DNA from: Heterodera schachtii
Lineage: Eukaryota; Nematoda; Chromadorea; Rhabditida; Heteroderidae
Reading direction: 5' to 3'
Assembly: GCA_023374025.1 (NCBI GenBank)
Contig: SIJG01000040.1
Location: 62,001 to 126,000, forward strand
DNA length: 64,000 nucleotides
Positions 58,966 to 64,000 of this stretch are shown here, in pieces (positions within the stretch are counted from its first letter, which is position 1; each line of letters starts with the position of its first letter). The position numbers were made by a program, and so were the translations under genes. The notes beneath the pieces are model-generated. The model saw nothing but the letters and a program-made list of their open reading frames with translations. It did not search any database and was not told where the DNA came from.

Positions 58966-61900
58966 ATGTCGGCACCAACAGCACCACCAAATGTTCGGGA
59001 CCTGAGCGAATTTCCGCCGTTGGAAAAGTTAACATTGGAAGATGTGAGAAAAAAGAACAAAATTGCCTCGGCAAGCCCAAGTGGAAACTCAAATATTTCT
59101 AAAGAAAGTTGTAGCAACGAAATAAGTGTGGATTTAGCTGCTTCGGCAAGCCAAATAACTTTGGGAGGGGAAAAAGGGAACAGTGGGCAAGAAAAAGGGG
59201 AAAAGAATCAAAATTTAAATAAAAATGTTGCTTCGGCAAGCCAAAGAAATTCTGAAAAATTTGCTAATCAAGGATTTGACAAAAACCCGGATGAAATGGC
59301 TGATGAAATGATGGAAGAGTTTTCGAGTTTTAATGTGAGAGAAAATGAAGGGAAAATTGTTGAATACTTGGTTTGCCAAGTAGAAGAAAATACAGTGATT
59401 GGAGGAAAATTGAGGACAATGGCTAACAAAAGTTGGCCACATTTTGTAGCAATTTCAAATGAGGTGGCTGAAAAGGCAAGAGAGTTTAAAAAGAAATTGC
59501 AAATGGGAGACATAGTTGGAGTGAAAAAATTTGAGTGGAAAAATGATTACCGCTATTTGGCAAAAAGAGAAACTGACAAAAGTCATTTCAACAAAATGTG
59601 GTATGTGCAAAAAATAAACAGCCAAGCAACAGTCATTGACCTCGGTCATATAAGATATGCAATTCTGAGGGAACATCCGGGTTTGGTCTTGAGAATAAGA
59701 GAAATGGTCTCAAATGGTGTCACGAAAAAGCTTTGTGCTATCATTATTTCTCCTGGTCTGCAGTTGAGTTCGAGATGCTATCGACGTCAGCTTTCTGAGT
59801 TGGAATTGGAGTCTCTCCAAGAAGGACAGTTGATAAAAGTTTGGACTGCTTTTGTCCCGGAGCAGACATTAGTAGAAAATTCTTTCATACTTCCACCTCA
59901 AAGCCAATTCAGATTGGGGACTGAAAAACAGATAGAGGAAGGCAAAGGAGTTCTCTCCATTGTCGGAAATCATGCACCGTGGCCATACCAATCGAATTCT
60001 CGCAATGTTTTCTTTCCGCTTTTGCCAGAGATGACTCTGCCGGAAATTGAGATGTCAGAACAAATCATGAGCTCAGCGATTGCCTACAGTTTTGAAGATG
60101 AGGAAAAGAGAATAGTTGAAGGCAAATTTGAAGGAAGAGCAGAATGGCAGAACGACACTTTTTGGTTGAGATTTGCTGAAATTGACACTGAAAAAATGAA
60201 AAAATTGAAAGAAGTTTGGACAGAAGAAGCGAATGTCATCTTCAGAACTGCGTTGGATTTGCCGAACTTTGCTTCCGGCTATGTCAAGCAAATTGACATT
60301 GAGCGAATTAGAGAGGACGGAAAGCCGAAATTCAATTTTTGGATAATGGCCAAAGTCACAAATGTCCAAGAGAGAAAATTTCGTGATGTTCATGCCGAAT
60401 TGGAAGCAGCAGTAGAAGGTGGAGTCTTTGTTGTACACCCGATCATTCCGATTGGAGTGAAACACAGAAGGGATTGCTTTGCTTCTAATTTGCCATCAAA
60501 AATCGCAAATTTGGAAACAAAACAAGGAAAAATGATGCGTGCGGTATTAGGCAGAACAGAGGAAATAATTGAGGAAAATGTGGACCAAAGTGCTTCGGCA
60601 ATACAAATTAATCACGCATTGATGAAAAAGTTAAATGAAAAGCAGCAGCAGACAGCAAAACTTTTGTTGAGCAGGGAGTCGCACTTTGTTTTTCAACATG
60701 CTCCGCCGGGCGTAGGCAAAACGTATGTTGCCGCAATTGTTGCAGCAATTCTTTTGTCGATTGAAAAAGAAGTCAAAATTGCCATTGTGACAGCAGCAAA
60801 TTTGCCACTTGCAAAATTAGTCCAAGAATTGAATGATGTATTTGGTTGTGATGAGATGGAAGAATCAGGTTCAGTTGCGTTCTTCTCGGGTTATGCCAAA
60901 GAAAAGTACAAAGAAATGTTAGAAAAGTTGAAAAGGCATTTGTTGATCTCCAAAATTTCGAACGAAGAGATAATAAGCAAGTTTGAGACGCAAGACGATG
61001 TGAAGGAAATTGAGACTTATTGTAAGAATTTCGAAGTTCGACCACGCTTAACGAAGGAGCGAAAAGTAGCGAATTTGTACTCAGAAGTTGCGGATTTGCG
61101 GGTTGTCTTCACCACAGTGTCGATGGCAGAAAGTCTGATTCACACGGCTTTAGATGGCACAACAGTTCTTATTTTTGATGAAGCTACGCAGGGATCGTGG
61201 GTCTGCTTAGCACATTTAGTAGCCAGAATGCCAAAATTGGAGAAAGTCTTGGTAACTGGTGACCAATTGCAGCTTGGTGTTCATTTGCAGAAGCTCCCGC
61301 CTTTGCTACAATCCGGTTTTGGTCTTGAATCTATGGTGGATCAGTTGGTCATGTCTCCGACAGTTGTTCAAACTCGTCTAACAACTTGTTACAGAATGCA
61401 TCCAACATTGGTAAAAGCAGTTGCTTCGGCAGTATATGAGCCAAATGGAGAAAAATTTGAACCAGGAAGAGCAGCTGAAGATCGGTCCCTCTTGACAGCT
61501 TCGAAGTTTCCTTTGCCAATTCAAAGTTGTCCAATTGTTCTGCTGAATGTTGTCGGAAAGTGCAGACAGGACCCGCTCTCGCATTCGTTGACCAACGATT
61601 CTCAAACTGCTGCGGCAATTCAAATAGTAACTGCGTTGAAAAATTCAATTTTGTCTCCAAATGTGTCATTAGTTGTGATTTGCTTGTATTCTTATCAAAA
61701 AGAATCGCTTCAAACTGAATTTGAGAGGGAGAGAATTGAGGTACTTGTCGTGACGGTTGATGGGTATCAAGCGCAAGAAAGTGATTTGGTAATTTTGGTC
61801 ACAACAAGAACGAGTCTTAGAGATGGGGCATTAAGTGAGAACTCAGAATTTTTGAAAGATTCGCGAAGAGCTACAGTAGCTTTAAGCAGGGCAAAAAGTG

Positions 61901-62412
61901 GTTTATTTTTGATTGGGGACTTCAAAACATTGAGTGAAGGAGAAGTATGGAATAAATTTCTGGAAACAGCAAGTGAGGACTCTCAAATTGTTGGTGAGGA
62001 ATACCTTCAGATTCTCCGAAATGGTCGATACATGCGTGATCGATATGGGCAACTAATCGACAACATTGGTAGAGTCGTACAGGACCTGCAATATTTGCAA
62101 AAGAATGACGAAAATTGGCGAACGATGCAACAGCAGAGCACTTCAAGCAGTACTTCGACATTCGAGTCGCGAAAAAGAAGAGCGGATGAGCCCGACCAAG
62201 GTCCAAGTGCACGAAGAAATGAGACTTGGAGGCCACAGCAGCGTTTCGAGCAGTACAGCGGTGCCGTTTTTGTCAGAAGTCGCGAACCAGCGGGTCCTCG
62301 TGGTGCTTGCTTTGTGTGCAAACGTGTTGGGCATTTGGCAAAGAATTGTTGGTACGCGGATGGACAATCAGCAGGACGTGGCCAACCAAGGGGCAAAGGG
62401 CAATGGAAATAA
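58966..62412 (+). CDS. SF1 (UPF1-like) RNA/DNA helicase with C-terminal CCHC knuckle
   Basis: 1,148 residues; ATG at 58,966 lies 2 nt after a textbook acceptor TTTATTACAG (ending 58,963), so expression from a spliced transcript is likely. The N-terminal part is low-complexity with repeated ASASQ. The helicase core carries Walker A PGVGKT (581-586), Walker B DEAT (738-741), motif III GDQ (765-767), a CYRMHP box (about 806), motif V around 930-940 (VDGYQAQESD) and motif VI RRATVALSRAK (967-977). These are SF1B features of the UPF1, MOV10 and ZNFX1 group, 5'-to-3' helicases of RNA decay and small-RNA pathways. A zinc knuckle follows (C1115, C1118, H1123, C1128), resembling a retroviral nucleocapsid finger. 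Such a helicase is not normal retroelement cargo. Likely roles (inference) are RNA remodelling or interference with host silencing. Confidence 0.9.
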   Translation: MSAPTAPPNVRDLSEFPPLEKLTLEDVRKKNKIASASPSGNSNISKESCSNEISVDLAASASQITLGGEKGNSGQEKGEKNQNLNKNVASASQRNSEKFANQGFDKNPDEMADEMMEEFSSFNVRENEGKIVEYLVCQVEENTVIGGKLRTMANKSWPHFVAISNEVAEKAREFKKKLQMGDIVGVKKFEWKNDYRYLAKRETDKSHFNKMWYVQKINSQATVIDLGHIRYAILREHPGLVLRIREMVSNGVTKKLCAIIISPGLQLSSRCYRRQLSELELESLQEGQLIKVWTAFVPEQTLVENSFILPPQSQFRLGTEKQIEEGKGVLSIVGNHAPWPYQSNSRNVFFPLLPEMTLPEIEMSEQIMSSAIAYSFEDEEKRIVEGKFEGRAEWQNDTFWLRFAEIDTEKMKKLKEVWTEEANVIFRTALDLPNFASGYVKQIDIERIREDGKPKFNFWIMAKVTNVQERKFRDVHAELEAAVEGGVFVVHPIIPIGVKHRRDCFASNLPSKIANLETKQGKMMRAVLGRTEEIIEENVDQSASAIQINHALMKKLNEKQQQTAKLLLSRESHFVFQHAPPGVGKTYVAAIVAAILLSIEKEVKIAIVTAANLPLAKLVQELNDVFGCDEMEESGSVAFFSGYAKEKYKEMLEKLKRHLLISKISNEEIISKFETQDDVKEIETYCKNFEVRPRLTKERKVANLYSEVADLRVVFTTVSMAESLIHTALDGTTVLIFDEATQGSWVCLAHLVARMPKLEKVLVTGDQLQLGVHLQKLPPLLQSGFGLESMVDQLVMSPTVVQTRLTTCYRMHPTLVKAVASAVYEPNGEKFEPGRAAEDRSLLTASKFPLPIQSCPIVLLNVVGKCRQDPLSHSLTNDSQTAAAIQIVTALKNSILSPNVSLVVICLYSYQKESLQTEFERERIEVLVVTVDGYQAQESDLVILVTTRTSLRDGALSENSEFLKDSRRATVALSRAKSGLFLIGDFKTLSEGEVWNKFLETASEDSQIVGEEYLQILRNGRYMRDRYGQLIDNIGRVVQDLQYLQKNDENWRTMQQQSTSSSTSTFESRKRRADEPDQGPSARRNETWRPQQRFEQYSGAVFVRSREPAGPRGACFVCKRVGHLAKNCWYADGQSAGRGQPRGKGQWK

Positions 62413-62687
62413 ATTGGAATGATAAAAAGGGCGGAAATAGCGGATTTAATGCTTTGGCAAAAAATTTAAAAAAAAATGGATCAGGGACGATCCTTTTAGG
62501 GAAGGGAGTGATAGGTGAAAAGTTCATAATTTATTTTAATAATTTTGATTTTTATATTTTTAAATAGTTTTATGCAAAATCCTTGAAAATTTTTGAATAA
62601 AAATTGCATAATAATTGTACAAAAACTTTTGTTTTTATCTGGTTTCAAAAATCTGAGACCAGGGACGGTCTAAAATGGGGTATGAGG
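62413..62687 (+). promoter_or_regulatory. 3' untranslated region with polypurine tract
   Basis: AAAATGGGGTATGAGG (62,672-62,687) directly precedes the 3' LTR and fits a plus-strand primer tract. A second purine-rich run, TTTTAGGGAAGGGAGTGATA (about 62,496-62,515), could be a further tract. The phrase CAGGGACGGTC recurs in similar form (CAGGGACGATCC). Confidence 0.65.
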
Positions 62688-63170
62688 TGTAAGACATAAG
62701 CTAATTAACATAAATTGCCGAAGCATTAGGCACAATTTCACACTCACTTTTAATTTCTTTTTTATTTTCATTTTATTTAATTTTCCGTTAGCCAATAGCG
62801 ATCGATCTGACACTCCTCCCCTTTCCATTTATGTCTATTTAATGTGCGATCTCTCCACTTATGATCACTTAATCATGATTATGTAACTTTATTTAATTTA
62901 TTTAATTTTTGTATTTTATGTTTTTATTTAATTGTATTTAAATATTTGATTCCATTTTATGTAATTATTTTATTTATTTGTATTTATTTGTATTTATTTT
63001 CCATGCTTTTCCGGAAATAAAGCCAATCCAAAATGGAGTTGGATTTGGAATGAGTTGGGGAGGGAAGTGGGATTGATCACCCCAGGACCCCCTCATAAAA
63101 TGATTGGATTTCTAAGGGTTGGGAGTCCCAAGGCCTAATTCAGCACGTTCCACTGGGCAATGTGTGTTAT
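62688..63170 (+). repeat. 3' LTR
   Basis: 483 bp, differing from the 5' LTR by one length change in a T run and about six substitutions. AATAAA lies at 63,016-63,021. After …GTGTGTTAT the sequence turns into TTTATTATTATTATTG, which is not the continuation of the duplicated target segment. Confidence 0.95.
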
Positions 63171-63344
63171 TTTATTATTATTATTGTTGGTCGTAATTAA
63201 TGGCATTTGTACATTTATTTGTATTTTATTTTTGCAAAATATGACAAAAGTAAGCTTTTTTATATATTTCAATAACCCTAAGTTCATTATTATGTTGTTA
63301 AATAAAGAAAATCTGAATCGTTTGGGCAACGAGATAGTTTGTAG

Positions 63345-63462
63345 TTATGCTCGAGACCGAAAATTTCCCCGAGACTCGAGACCGGAAACCCGGGAGTCGA
63401 GATCGAAACGAAAAAAACCCGAGACTTTTCTTGAGTCAAAACTGAGACTCTCGAGCATCACA
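63345..63462. repeat. Small inverted-repeat element rich in CGAGACTCGAG
   Basis: Left block TTATGCTCGAGACC and right block GAGACTCTCGAGCATCAC pair in inverted orientation over about 11-14 bp. Between them lie repeated CGAGACTCGAGACC units. Probably a tiny MITE or its remnant. Confidence 0.55.
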
Positions 63463-63535
63463 TCAAAGCGATGATGCAATTAATCATCGGGGTAATGAAG
63501 ACAATGCTTATGGTGGTTTCCATTATATGTAAAAA

Positions 63536-63924
63536 ATGAATTTATGGCATTTAATATTTATTTTATTTATTTTTGTAACTGAATCCGTCAAAATCCGACC
63601 GAATTTTGATGAAATATTTGGCGACGGATGGGACAAAAATGAAAGTGAACAAACAGTGAAAATTGAACAAGTCAGCAAAATGAACAATTGGAATTTATTC
63701 ATTTTCTTAAATCAAACGGTGATGAAATGGGAAACGAACAAATTGAACAAGTGGCCAATTGGGGTGATCATAACATTCATAAAAATGATCAGAATGACAA
63801 AAATAAAGAAAATGGTCAGCAAAAAACAGAAATAATTAAAAAATTTGATGCAATTAAAGAAAAGTTAAGGAAAAAAGGAAAATTTGAATGGAAAAAATTG
63901 AGAGAAAAATTGCTAAATTATTAG
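63536..63924 (+). pseudogene. Small secreted Lys/Asn-rich protein gene with a frame break
   Basis: ATG at 63,536 starts a signal peptide (MNLWHLIFILFIFVTESV) and an acidic mature part to about residue 45. Beyond that the frame loses coding character, but another frame at about 63,675-63,924 carries a continuous charged sequence (NEQLEFIHFLKSNGDEMG… to KLREKLLNY) ending at TAG. Joining them needs a one-base change or a 20-nt removal (GTGAAA…GTCAG), shorter than any likely intron. So this is either a recently broken gene or a sequencing error. It lies 365 bp past the 3' LTR. The product family is unknown. Confidence 0.45.
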
Positions 63925-64000
63925 GCGCAAATGTAAAATTAATACAGAAATGGAAAAATGAATTAAATTTAAATAAAAACAAAATTAAAAAGCGATTTTA

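Larger units (their letters stand above)
47985..61431 (+). repeat. Dispersed CTTCGGCA motif (predicted UUCG tetraloop hairpins)
   Basis: Exact plus-strand copies start at 47,985; 49,230; 49,637; 50,699; 51,244; 51,740; 52,689; 54,787; 55,799; 56,278; 59,141; 59,231; 60,593 and 61,424. The reverse complement is in each LTR (47,426 and 62,716). One-mismatch forms start at 49,941; 52,172; 53,657; 54,942; 57,194; 57,464; 58,142; 59,066 and 62,452. In coding sequence the motif is read as Ala-Ser-Ala, Ser-Phe-Gly or Leu-Arg-Gln/His, so all three frames are used. Many copies extend to (T)TGCTTCGGCA(A), a 3-4-bp stem closed by the stable C(UUCG)G loop. Confidence 0.85.
47398..63170 (+). mobile_element. 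15.8-kb LTR retroelement (Ty3/gypsy type) with envelope-like, NADAR and helicase genes
   Basis: Order: 5' LTR, primer-binding site, about 2.8-kb leader with repeats and mini-exons, gag, a long ORF (zinc knuckle, envelope-like glycoprotein, protease, reverse transcriptase, RNase H, integrase), NADAR ORF, SF1 helicase ORF, polypurine tract, 3' LTR. The RT box (YVDDILVF), LPFGLKNA motif and domain order protease-RT-RNase H-integrase are those of Ty3/gypsy (Metaviridae). The two LTRs differ at about seven positions, so insertion is recent. All main frames are intact. At 15.8 kb it is much longer than usual gypsy elements (5-9 kb). No matching target duplication is seen at the two ends. Confidence 0.95.

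Noticed and set aside
47985..61431. CTTCGGCA as a simple codon-usage effect
   Set aside because: It occurs in three different codon phases and in untranslated leader and LTR sequence. Two chance copies do occur in the astacin gene (21,464 and 21,476), so the motif is not strictly unique to the element.
63160..63474. Plus-strand frame starting in the 3' LTR end
   Set aside because: Runs from a TTATTATT tract into the CGAGACTCGAG repeat; no coding character.

Overview
The window looks like nuclear DNA of a small, very AT-rich invertebrate genome, most probably a nematode. The evidence is a 24-exon secreted astacin metallopeptidase with EGF and CUB modules (the NAS-type layout common in nematodes), very short introns (many 35-60 nt), frequent GC-AG introns, and intergenic DNA that is roughly 80% A+T by eye. 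A clade IV, possibly plant-parasitic tylenchid, worm is a guess from composition and intron style. It is not proven by any marker gene.

Layout. Positions 1-17,100 are almost gene-free AT-rich DNA built from diverged dispersed repeats, with a 15-bp tandem array and three inverted-repeat (MITE-like) elements. A single large minus-strand gene fills 17,116-21,933. It encodes a signal peptide, a ~560-residue N-terminal region of unknown type, a furin-like RKKR site, the astacin catalytic domain, EGF, CUB and a tail. Positions 22-31 kb hold scattered exon-like fragments, a small two-exon candidate gene, a 'CCGTCAGTG' array, and an 814-bp inverted-repeat element with a perfect 8-bp target duplication. 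Positions 31,999-35,562 and 44,563-47,397 are two direct copies of one segment. Between them lie repeats, a gene for a small secreted protein at 41.2-42.6 kb with split reading frames, and a 21-bp tandem array.

The main feature is a 15.8-kb, nearly intact LTR retroelement at 47,398-63,170. Its LTRs are about 98-99% identical. It has a primer-binding site, a long leader with several mini-exons, gag, and a 2,134-codon ORF. That ORF runs nucleocapsid zinc knuckle, then an envelope-like glycoprotein (signal-like segment, glycosylation sites, RRKR cleavage site, C-terminal membrane anchor), then protease, reverse transcriptase, RNase H and integrase. Downstream are two extra genes, each just behind a splice acceptor: a NADAR (YbiA-like, ADP-ribose-related) protein, and an SF1 UPF1-like helicase with a C-terminal CCHC knuckle. 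The envelope-like block sits between gag and protease instead of after integrase, and the NADAR plus helicase cargo is unusual; this is my best candidate for an undescribed system. The element is also studded with the octamer CTTCGGCA in all three codon frames. In RNA it would fold into tiny stem-loops capped by a C(UUCG)G tetraloop, which suggests an RNA-level signal.

How the element's parts could work together (inference): gag and the pol domains drive reverse transcription and integration, the envelope-like part could allow cell-to-cell or host-to-host spread, and the NADAR and helicase proteins could counter host nucleic-acid modification or small-RNA defence.
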